Assembly: GCA_022813625.1 (NCBI GenBank)
Contig: JAKLMB010000012.1
Span: forward strand, 620,001-684,000
Direction: 5' to 3'
Origin: Aaosphaeria pasadenensis
Taxonomy: Eukaryota > Ascomycota > Dothideomycetes > Pleosporales
DNA length: 64,000 nucleotides
A model generated the notes under the pieces. It was given only the letters and a program-made list of their open reading frames with translations, made no database searches and was not told the DNA's origin. A program made the translations under genes and the position numbers. Positions within the stretch are counted from its first letter, which is position 1. Every line of letters starts with the position of its first letter. This document shows positions 24,301-34,001 of this stretch, piece by piece.

Positions 24301-25455
24301 TTCCATATCTTGCTGGGCAGATAATAAAGCAATACGGACACTCGAAATCCTTGTCTCCGTGTGCAGATTTCGGTGGAGGTGGCAGGTCAATTCCACGACC
24401 GGTAAGATCGCGGACTGTTGTCGCATAGCTGGTCACGCTTTTCGAATCGATGATTTCATCCAAGGATTGGTGATGCTGGGTGACTTCAGTACCCGAAAGA
24501 AGTGTTTTGCCAGTCTTCTCGCTGGAGGTCGGCTTCAGTGCTGTAATAGCTGGATTTTCAATTTTAGGTTGAGCCGAATCTTGCTGGAGTGGAATATCAG
24601 GTCGATCAACCACAGGAGTAATGTTATGAGCGGGGGCTTCATGCATAACTGGTACTGCTAGCTTGTCGCGGTGTCGTTTCCAGTACTTAAACTGCCGTCT
24701 ACGCAGCGTGACAGCAAAGCTGAGGTGGTCAACGAGAGCATCATTTTCTATTTGCACTTGACTAGTTCGGCCCTCTCGAAGCGAGGTAACGAGTTCTCGG
24801 GTGTGAAGCAGATCCCACTGTGCGTACTGTTCGAGGATATCTACTCCTGTTTCCGGATCCTTGGGACGGTAGGAAGCAGCTTTGAGGGACCTGTTTCGAA
24901 GCGTTGGTTGTCTAATTCTAACGGACAGTTTGTAGAGATTGTCGATAATATCGACTACATCGAGGAAGCGCTGCTCTAACTCGGTCATAGGTGGTGTTGG
25001 ATTATTCGAATCGTCTCCTTCCTCATCCTCGTCTTCGCTAAAGAAATCGTCATCGTCCTCGTCTTCATCAGGCTCGACGGAAGCGACCTGCTGTTCGTAT
25101 GGCAAGCGGGACCCTGAGACCACATCAAGCGCTTCCGATAGATTCTCTTCGAGCTCGCTCAGAAGTTTGAGAGTATTTGAAGATAGCAATGGAGACTCTC
25201 GAAGTCGATAATCAAGAGAACTATGCCCTTTCTGTTTTTGATATACTCGTAAATTTTCAAACTATTCCATCGAGTGACAAAAGCACTTACTTGCAAGGCT
25301 CCAAGATTCCCCGACCACACTCGGAACCGCCCAAATTCATCCTCGAGTAGGCCTGTGTCTAAGCCCAGGGATGGATTTGAATCAGCAAGGGTACCTAAAA
25401 GGTCTTGGAATCCTCGCACGACCTTCACAGAACTATTGAGTATTGAAGCGGCCAT
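18324..25455 (-). CDS. Giant Cys/His-module protein with RRM-like stretch and two macro domains
   Basis: Minus-strand exons in transcript order are 25455-25291, 25231-23050, 23000-22577, 22516-22371, 22321-21949, 21894-21411, 21364-20003, 19934-19890 and 19835-18324. Introns are 46-68 bp and every junction keeps frame, giving 2230 residues. Residues 1-100 (DEFGRFRVWSGNLGALQ, SSLDYRLRES) match the N-terminal module of many fungal NLR-like proteins. About 348-499 is its Cys/His-rich part (ECPYCFIIC, YICTYSEC, CPICLVKA). About 614-682 resembles the second half of an RRM. Macro 1 (about 763-925) has VNSANK and PSLASAGRGFPP. Macro 2 (about 1195-1356) has DAIVNSTD and IPTIGTGTLNYP. Further on come CLTCLN (1451), CYCGRG...CTPC (1901) and a winged-helix-like stretch (2002-2068). 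It probably binds ADP-ribose or related ligands; no catalytic role is shown. Confidence 0.82.
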
Positions 25456-25999
25456 ACTGAAGGCATATCAATCGAGTCTAGAGCCAGCATGCAGTCGCTG
25501 TTCTGATAGGTTTATACCGTCAGCAGGTAGCCGGGAATACGTGCTGCATACGTCTGCAGTCTGTTCTCTTCATGGCAGCATCAATGTAATACCGGGTCAA
25601 TGCCTTTCAACTTTCAAATGGTCGAGCTGTTCTGGGGAATGAGCTGTTGTCACCTGTTTGAGTATAGAGAGCAATGGTGGGGTGTCGTTCGGCTGAATGA
25701 CGAACTAAACTCCTTCAAGCCTCGAGGTCTTACTTGTACAGCCTCGATCGTCTGTTACGTTACGCCTCATACCCCTCTTGACGACAATTCTCTCGAGGTT
25801 AAAGAAGATATATCTTCCACACAGAATGAGTTTCTGTAGAAAAGATGCTTCCATAGCTAACAAGTCGGTGCTGGGATCGCATTGAGAGCACTTCCGAACC
25901 CCACATTCAGCCGCACACGCCATCGATGCTGTTGACCTTCAACCTCATCGCTCACGTTTGTCTCCACACGTATGAATATACCGTCACTCTAGAACAATC
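25456..25999. promoter_or_regulatory. Divergent promoter region of the macro and DUF7580-like genes
   Basis: A gap of 544 bp lies between two start codons facing away from each other. It contains no supported gene. The spacing allows shared control, but I recognise no specific binding site. Confidence 0.55.
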
Positions 26000-27960
26000 A
26001 TGAGCGGTGTTGAAGTGGCAGGCTTGGTCCTTGGGGCCCTGCCACTAGTTATAGCTGCGATTGGTACGTGACGTCAAGCTCCAACGTAGCATATCCGGTA
26101 GAGGCCCTGACTAATGTCTACGAACCATAGAATCGTATAACGAAGGGCTGGATCCAATCAAGAGCATGATGAGATGGGAACGCCAGCTTCCTCAGCTCAT
26201 TCGCAAACTTCGTAATGAGCACGTTCATTTTGCCCAGACCATGCGACAGCTTCTCGAACCCATCACAGACGAATTCGAACTCGACGAGATGCTTTCTGAG
26301 CCGAGTGGACGACTATGGAAGGATCAAGACATGGCAGAGAAGTTGCATGATAAGCTACAGGAGTCGTTCATGGCATACCAGGCCACCATAAATGAGATTG
26401 AGACGATAATGAAGGAGATTGCCCGCAAGCTAGATGTTGATCGCGACAAGAAGGTAGGGACATTCCTTGTATCTTCCTTGCATGCCGTATGCCCATGGCT
26501 CACGGCCTCCAGATGAACCATAACGATCTCGAGGCCATTGTAGCCGCGAATCCCCAGAAGAACAACAAGTTTGAATTCGGGAAGCGAGTTCGCTTTGGCA
26601 TGAGCAAAAAAGGTATAAAGGCCAAATTGGACGAACTACATGAATGCAATAAGGAGCTAGAGCGATTCACCGACAAGAGCGAGAAATTGGAGTCCTACCG
26701 GAAAGTCACCAAGCCCTCGTTCGCAAATCGCCTCCAACGGATCCAAGGGTTGGCGAAGAATCTACATTCTTCGATTATATCGTCGTGGTCATGTGCCTGT
26801 CGTTCGAATCACGAGACACGCCTTCAGCTAGATCAGCGAGGAAGTCTCTATGCAAAGGCTGCAACTAAACAGTCTACATTGACCAAGACATGCTTTGTCG
26901 TGTCCTTCACAACAATTGGTGACGACGTACATTCTTGGAGACGACAAGAGGCGCAGATAGATATAGAGGAAGAGGAGCAACTTCCCAAAAGGATCGAATC
27001 AATACAGCTGAGGCCAAAGTCTGTTACACTTTCAATAGTGATGAATTCCTGCTGACTTGTGCCTCTAGAATAGGAAAGACTGTGTCGTTTGGCGCAAAGG
27101 CTCCACCACCATACTCAGCCAATGCGGACTCTACGACAGCTACGGCAGGGCAGGCCCTGAAAGAGGTAGAGGACTTATGTGCATCCATCCACCAGCTCTA
27201 CAAGAGCTCGCCATGCATAGGCTTCTCTCTTAACAGCAAAAGCAGACTCCGCGGCGTATATCCCGTCCAAAGATCCTTCCCAGACAGAGACGAAGCATTG
27301 CGAGAATTAATCACGCTTGACGAGCTCCTGGCCCATCCACCCACAGTGAACGGTCGACCCATGAAGTTGACCCGAAAGGAGCGATACTCTCTCGCCGTCA
27401 CACTCGCCTCGTCCGCGCTCCAACTGAATGCAACGCCCTGGTTTCCCGACCAATGGAGCGGCAAGGACATTGTATTCCACCGAATGTCGTCCTGCGGCCC
27501 CCAAATCGTGGACATCGACCATCCATACATCGCCTCCCATCTAGCCACAGGCGCCGCTCACGCGACAAACGGCAACGCCCACCTTCACACAATCGCAAAG
27601 TCCTCTCAAGGCAGCGGCAGCACCGCATTCAACAAAAACACAGTCCTCCTCGCCCTCGCAATCGCCCTACTAGAACTCTACTTCGGCGTCCCATCCACCT
27701 CCCGGAACCACGGACCCTCTTCAACGCCCAATACCAACTCCAACCCGTGGGCCCTCTGCGCCATGGCCTACGAATGGGCAGAGACGGAACAAGGCGACCT
27801 GTCCGCCGCGTTCTCCTCCGCCGTGGGTCACTGTCTCCGCTGCTTCAGCGACCCAGGCGCTAGTCTCCAGGACGTCGAGTTCCTCCAGGCTGCTGTTGAG
27901 AAGATCGTGCTCCCGCTGCAGGACGAATTGTATCAGTTTCTTGGAAAGCCAGGGCCCTAG
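26000..27960 (+). CDS. Fungal DUF7580-like protein with HeLo/NLR-type N-terminus
   Basis: Exons are 26000-26063, 26131-26453, 26513-27018 and 27069-27960, giving 594 residues. The last intron uses a weak GTCTGT donor, but the join restores frame and gives RPKIGKTVSF. The N-terminus (VEVAGLVLGALPLVIAAIE) is a hydrophobic helix like those opening many fungal HET, NLR-associated and HeLo-like proteins. A long helical part follows (residues about 30-230). Then come SSWSCACRSNH and, towards the end, DLCASIHQLYKSSPCIGF and ALLELYFGVPS, the pattern I associate with DUF7580. The biochemical role is unknown. It sits divergently beside the macro-domain gene, and both N-termini belong to the fungal NLR-linked repertoire. 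Confidence 0.78.
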
Positions 27961-29272
27961 AAGTTTCACGTTATGCTTCAACCATTCGAAAGAAGCCTGT
28001 GGTTAGACATCTCCTAGCAAAACAGGGACGGGACATATATGGCTAACATAAACATCTACCGCACCAACCCCACCCCAATGCCGAAATCCAAAATCCGGAA
28101 AGAACGAGAAGAGAAGCAAACCCAACGACTCGAGTAGAAACGAGATGGGCTTTGCAAAATCCACTCACTCCTTTTCATTACCATCATCATCACCATCATT
28201 ACCAAACCACACAAATCATAACAGCATACACTTAGCATTAGCATTTCACAGCACAGCATTATCACCCGCATGTCCTCTTACGACACGACACACCAAACCA
28301 ACAAATACCACCAACACCAACCCCATTAACGAACCCCGCCACGACTCAAACGACAAAACGACACGATATATCCACCATCCTGTACCCCCATCTCCAAGGA
28401 TTAGCACTTTACTTCAGTTTACTTTACTCTCCGTTATACTTCGACCCATGAAAGGTCAACATTCAAAGTAAAAGACAACCAGACAGACATGAAACGACAA
28501 GAAAGAAACCACCCAGTCAAAACCCCCCAGGGAAACCAACTACCAGATTTAGCATCATTACCACAATTTATCACTACCACATACACTTACATACCAAAAA
28601 AACCCTCGGAAAATAAAATAGGAATCACATATCTTGATCAAATGCACATCCATCATATCAACCCTGCTTGAAGTTTCATCAGTAGCACCGTGTGAATGAC
28701 GCAGAAAAACGTGAAAAAAGGCGTGTGCACATTAAAAATCAGTCCGCTGCAAATGGGTAAAATGATGTTGTATTTTGTCTTTTCGGAAACCTCTCTCTCA
28801 CTCTCTCCCCCCTCCATGTTTTGCCGTGAATAAGATTATATAATCCCCACACCTCCGTCATTCTTTCTGTCAGCCCCCCCAAAACGCAAAACACACACAC
28901 ATGGTCTACTCTCCCATGTGAGGAGGATGAATGATGATGATGAGACGCCAGATGTTCGCCTTTCATTGAATCGCCCAATCTTTCGCCATTGCAGAATGAA
29001 GAAAAAAAAAGAAGAGGAAGAAGAAGAAGAAAATGCAAGGGGCCTTTGACAGCAAGACTCCTTGGTGTTGCTGTTGATCGCAGAGAAAATGTAATATTAT
29101 GCAGTGCATAGGTGTATAGTACTGCTATGATCGCCCGTATCCAGCGGTGATGTACGAAGAGAAAACATAAAGGTCGGGTCGGGGACGTTGTTTTTGTCCC
29201 TCAGAATACAAGTGTGCGTGTGTGATCATGACTCTAATGAGATGTGATGGTGCCAGGCATGCGTGGGATCTC
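27961..29272. other. Convergent intergenic region
   Basis: This is 1.3 kb between two converging stops. It is strand-biased: A/C-rich on the plus strand from 28050 to 28650, with GAA/GAT microsatellite near 28920-29035. It probably holds 3' UTRs, and I see no gene. Confidence 0.5.
28995..29033 (+). repeat. A/GAA-rich microsatellite
   Basis: A poly-A run followed by GAA/GAG triplets (AAGAAGAAGAAGAAA near the end). It lies in the 3' flank of KNR4. Confidence 0.7.
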
Positions 29273-30910
29273 CTATATCTCCACCGTCTTGAGTTCGGAG
29301 GTGTCTGCAACCGGGCTCTTGAGAGATCCAGGGCGGGGCTTCTCTTTGTTCTCCTTATCGCTACTCAGGCTGGCCCTTGCTGTAGGTAGGTCATCACTCG
29401 GTCGAGGAGTGTCCACGGAAATTAAGTTATCAGCTGCTCCGGCTTTGGCATCCAGATCGGTGTGGACACGAATGGGCTGGGGAACCTCTTCGGCAACTCT
29501 TGCCAATGGACTCGAGAGCTTGCCTCTTGGGCTAATGCCTTTGGCCTTTTGTGACAGACGATGGGGGCTTCGGCCTCGCTCTTCGGGGCCGATCACTGGG
29601 CTCGAGTATGGGCTGCTTCCTGTGCTGCTTGGGCCTGCCGCTCCGGGTACGTTCGAATTGACACGAAGCTGGCTCTGGGGGCGCCTCTTAGGCGGTCGTC
29701 GCCCGTGCTTCTGGTCGCAGCGCCAGCGGAGAATCTCAAGATAGGGAGGCTCGACGTTCTGTCGCTTCTTAAACTCGAGAAGCTTCAATTCACCAGAGTC
29801 TTCGTCGATGTGAACCTTGTCCGAGCCGATGTCATCTGCAACCATGGCCAATAGTGCTCCCCATGAGCGCGCAACGACATATTTGCAATCGTAATCACGG
29901 CCATATATGATTATCTGACCCCACTCACCGGCCGGGCCAGGGGCGAGATCGACAGCGAGGTAGTTGCCTCCCCAGTCGCGGGCGAGAGGAATCCAGGCAG
30001 GGTGGGCATATGCCTTCTGGACAGTGTTGGGAGGCTGGGAGTCCTGTCGAGCGAGGAGATCCTGTCTCCAGAGCGGGTTGCTGGCTTTGGGGACGTCGGC
30101 GACCGGGGGTGCGGTCGATGACCCGGCAAATGCCTTGACGGGAATCTGGGGAGTCCGGAAGTCTGGTTTCGAGTTGAGGAATTCGTCGGCGACCTTTCGC
30201 CAGTTCATCCACTCCATCACGATTTCCTCACAGTCCAGCAACATGCAGCCAAAGATAACACCCGTGGGGAGACCACCACGCTCCTGGCCGTCGTGAATCT
30301 GTAACGACTCACGGACATCCTGTGGCAATGTGGCATCCAACTCATGCTCCAACTCGTTCACGTCATTTGCGGTGGCACCTTCACAGAGCTGGTCGAAGAG
30401 CTCCTCGTAGTGATCCTCGGCCCAACGGTCGATGCGCTTCCACGAGTGCGAAGGCGGCGGCGGCGGGGGAAGGCCTGCGGCAAAGTCCTGCATCTGGATC
30501 TCTCCATTGGGGCCCTTGTCAAACGTGTCGGAATCGGCAGTGGCTTGGCGACTTAGGGAACGCATTCCGGGCGAGTAGGGGGAGCTAGGGGAGATATGGC
30601 CCTTGGGAGAGCCGATGAAGCCATTGCTTGTGGCGGGCTCATCGTGCGAGTATGGAGAGGAGAGGTCTGCTCGGGACTCGGCAGCGGAGGCAGCGATGGA
30701 TGTGAGGGGTGCATGACGGCTCTGGGGCAGGGGGATGTGGCGACCGGTGCGGTAGGGAGAATCGTGGGAGGCGTGGCGGTCGTTCGAGGTCATTGTGTGC
30801 CAGAAGGAACGCCATGATTCCGCAATTCTAAGCGCAGTGTCAGTATTGCGAGAGAGGGAGGGAGGAGATTGTATGGTGGTTCTTGGGGGTGGTTCATACA
30901 CTTGTGCCAT
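29273..30910 (-). CDS. KNR4: Cell-wall/stress regulator, SMI1/KNR4 family
   Basis: Scaffold-like cytosolic regulator of cell-wall synthesis linked in yeast to the Slt2 MAP-kinase and calcineurin pathways. The preferred model has an 11 nt first exon (30910-30900), a 72 bp intron with GTATGA donor and CTTAG acceptor, and a main exon 30827-29273, giving 521 residues. The frame is also open through the intron (545 residues), so splicing is not forced. I prefer it because it gives MAQVIAESWRSFWHTMTSND, close to the recalled start of fungal homologues (TSNDRHASHDSPYRTG). The SMI1/KNR4 domain is in the middle (HSWKRIDRWAE, VFGCMLLDCEE-like, WIPLARDWGGNYLAVDL). The rest is Pro/Ser-rich and disordered. 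The gene lies at the edge of a 5.2 kb gene-free stretch. Confidence 0.92.
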   Translation of the reverse strand: MAQVYEPPPRTTIQSPPSLSRNTDTALRIAESWRSFWHTMTSNDRHASHDSPYRTGRHIPLPQSRHAPLTSIAASAAESRADLSSPYSHDEPATSNGFIGSPKGHISPSSPYSPGMRSLSRQATADSDTFDKGPNGEIQMQDFAAGLPPPPPPSHSWKRIDRWAEDHYEELFDQLCEGATANDVNELEHELDATLPQDVRESLQIHDGQERGGLPTGVIFGCMLLDCEEIVMEWMNWRKVADEFLNSKPDFRTPQIPVKAFAGSSTAPPVADVPKASNPLWRQDLLARQDSQPPNTVQKAYAHPAWIPLARDWGGNYLAVDLAPGPAGEWGQIIIYGRDYDCKYVVARSWGALLAMVADDIGSDKVHIDEDSGELKLLEFKKRQNVEPPYLEILRWRCDQKHGRRPPKRRPQSQLRVNSNVPGAAGPSSTGSSPYSSPVIGPEERGRSPHRLSQKAKGISPRGKLSSPLARVAEEVPQPIRVHTDLDAKAGAADNLISVDTPRPSDDLPTARASLSSDKENKEKPRPGSLKSPVADTSELKTVEI

Positions 30911-33465
30911 GGCCGGCGGAGATTGACGGCGAGGACAACAACGAAGGCAGCGGAGGTCGAGATTGTTGTCGCTAGGAGACGAGAGATGGAAAAAGGGAGA
31001 GGAGAAGGAGGAGTTGTCGGAAGAACAGCGATAGTATCAAAGGAGTGTCTGCAGTGGGCGCCGGGGTTTTGTTGTTTGGGATGTGGAGGAGAGAGTTGTG
31101 TGTTGTGATGTAGTGGTGATGGTGTCGGTGACGGTGGTTGTTGGTGAAGGTAAGTAAGTTGGGAAATGTTACTCGTAGGTGGGAGGAGCGACTACTCGTA
31201 AGTAGAGTAGAATAGGGCAGGGAAGGGAAGGGCAATTAAGGATGGATTGGTAGTAGCGCCTTCGTCTTTCGTAGTCGTCGTCGTCTTCGTAGTTGTCGTG
31301 TAGTAAGTAGTAAAGGAAAGTGTGTGTGTGAGAGGAGCGAGAGGGAGGAAAGTTGGAGGAAGGAGGAAGTTGCGCACGCAGAGGTAGATGATTAGAGTAT
31401 GTACTCCGTAGTTACTCCTTGCACACCGTACAGATAGAGTAAAGTAGGTAGGATAGGTATGGGTAAGTGTTACTGCGCGCGAATGTGAAGGAAGACAGAA
31501 ACTGCACACAGGAAGGTAGTGTGAAGAGAGGCACGCACACAGAGAGCTCTCACCCTCTAGACAGAATGCACACAGTACTAATTACAAGTAATGGCGGTAA
31601 AGCTGCGTCACCGACACTCTCTCTCCCACTCCCATCAAATGTCCAATTTCGCCGCCACGAAGGGGGTGAATTAGGGAAAAAAGGGAAAAGGGATGGAATT
31701 AAGCCTGCCAAGACCGACGCTTCGCCTGCTGGGTATGTCCCTGAAAGGCGAAGATGATGATGAACGGTGCACCCTGCATCCGTTTGGATTGGCTACTCGG
31801 CTTGGTTGCGCTTAAGGGGAATTGGAGTGGGGAATCCAGGGCAACTGGGCTTCTGGATGGGCTTTTGCGTTTTGCTGGCTTGAAGGGCTTGAAGGGGGCT
31901 TGAAGGGGCTTCATGGGGGTGCGTGGGCGGCTCTGTCAGATGGCTACAATCAGAGCACCCGTCAACGAATGAGATGACTCGATTCACTATGTTCCGGTAA
32001 CTATACACAGGACACAGGAGGTGGAAGGAGATCGTTGCATCGTAAGCTGCAGACTAAGGCGAGGCTGTCCCTCTTGTCCGTTGGCCGGACGTTTGACATT
32101 CACCTTAACTTACTATTAGTTACCGACAGTAATTAACATGTACTCATGTGTAGCTATGTTTTCTCGGAGAATACCGAGTCCTGTTTGTATGCATAGTCAC
32201 TCCGTACGTTTGTAAATGTGTAGAATTGACTTACATTGTCGCGTGTTGTTTCACATTACAACAGTAATTATAGTTACTTGTATTGGCCTTGCAAAGACGA
32301 ACACAATCCTCAGTATTATGATTAAGGTGTTGATTTGTTTTGTTTACGGTCCCTGGTTTTTCTCTATTTCCCCTCCCCCTCCCCCCTTCGTTTGGTCTTG
32401 TCTTGTAATTGTCTGGTACACTGTCATTTAGTTACTCGCTGCTATATCTACACTCTACTCTACTCCTTACTACACATGCGGCGTCAGAGTGTGTGTCTAT
32501 GGTCATCTACTTTAAAAATAAAGTAATACCTTAGGTACCTGATTAATACCTCTGGTCTACAATTAATCAGGCACAGCAACCGTCGCCGCATTCATCTTAC
32601 ATTTTTGGCACATGCGCCTGCATACCGCATACCACACTACCAATCCTCACCACATCACCACCTCCCCATTCAATAATAACACAACACACATAACTACACT
32701 ACGCCATGTAATGGCACGATACACTCCATTTCCTCCGACCGTATCTATCTGTTTGTCTATCCTGCTTCAAAAATCGCCTCATGTCAGAACAAATCTCACG
32801 TCGGACGGACGCACGCGCAAGAATCCGGAACATAGGTAATACAAACCCATCTCTCCAGATCCTCCTGAGCGACGCCGCTTGCACTCCATTGCGCTGTGCC
32901 GCTCGCGGACATGGCGGCCAGAACATACGCAGTACACTCCTTCTCACACGCTTACACCCTGATCTACACACTATTCTGATTATCCTCTTGGTATTTCCTA
33001 TCTATGATAATAATATCTACGTCCCCTAGCTATCAGTACATACGGCGTCCATCCCTCTCCAACCTCAGACTTGGTACTTATCATCCGACTATTAATAGTC
33101 CCCCCTTCTTCCCCGCCCCGAACACTTTCATTCTATCAATAAAAAAAAATAGAATCGCCACATGCGCCGCTGTTCTTGGATAGTCACATGTCACTTATGT
33201 ATTGTATTACTGCACGAGTAGTGCTCGATAGGTAGTTCGTGGTTCGAAGTACGATGCGACAGATGCACCGCCGGAAACCATCCTCCTCCATGTCGTCATC
33301 CCCCCATGTATACCTCACCTATCTACTCCGGTACGTCCTTCAACCTGAAACACACAAACCGCAACACACACAGGTAATCCCATCCCCCCAGAGCGAGCGC
33401 AGTCCGGTCCAACAGTCCGTATCGCTCGCCACAATCTCTGGTGCTTTCGTAGATCAGCAAATAAT

Positions 33466-33759
33466 ATGCCATCCCCGCAAGCCCCTCAACCCAGATATCT
33501 CTTCCCCGACGTCAAACACGCCGGAAACATCGAACATTCCCCCGTAGAACCAGCCATAGAAGCGTGGAAGGAAGAAAAGAAAAAAGCCTTCATGCAAGCC
33601 CAGCGGACGCGCGGGAACGTCAACGCAGGCGCCCGCCCGCCAGCCCGCCAAACGGTAGAACGCCTGAAAGGTGTAATTATCCGCCACCCACGCGAGGTCT
33701 GGCTGGCTGGTGCTAGTAGGTGCTGTGTGTGCGGTGAGCTTCGTGACTACACGGTATAA
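33466..33759 (+). CDS. Possible 97-residue protein in the gene-poor region
   Basis: A short plus-strand frame starting MPSPQAPQPRYLFPDVKHAG, with a hydrophilic middle (EAWKEEKKKAFMQAQRTRG) and a CCVCGE motif near the end. Composition over its first 200 bases is more coding-like than its surroundings. The last part may be past a missed splice site. No family is recognised and it may be chance. Confidence 0.28.
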   Translation: MPSPQAPQPRYLFPDVKHAGNIEHSPVEPAIEAWKEEKKKAFMQAQRTRGNVNAGARPPARQTVERLKGVIIRHPREVWLAGASRCCVCGELRDYTV

Positions 33760-33933
33760 TACTATACGCGTATTCCGTATTCTTTACGGCTTCGAGTAGA
33801 GTAAACAGGATGACTTCGCTCATATTTTAGGTAACCACTGTGAATGTTTGACATGGAAATGATACCAAACACCCTTGCGCCCGCCGTTTTCATAGGTACG
33901 CTGTGGGCGGCGGCTGTAATGTCGTGCTACATA

Positions 33934-34001
33934 GGCTGGCTGGCTGGCTGCGCTGCGCTGTGTGGGGTAGAATGTCTTACATGACGGCGGCGGCGGCGGC
34001 G
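33934..34001 (+). repeat. Simple repeats: GGCT tetramers, then CGG triplets
   Basis: Four GGCT copies at 33934-33950 are followed by a CGG run of more than five triplets at 33985-34001, within the gene-poor region. Confidence 0.8.

Noticed and set aside
23939..24661. 240-codon plus-strand frame
   Set aside because: It is antisense to exon 2 of the macro-domain gene and has no domain of its own.
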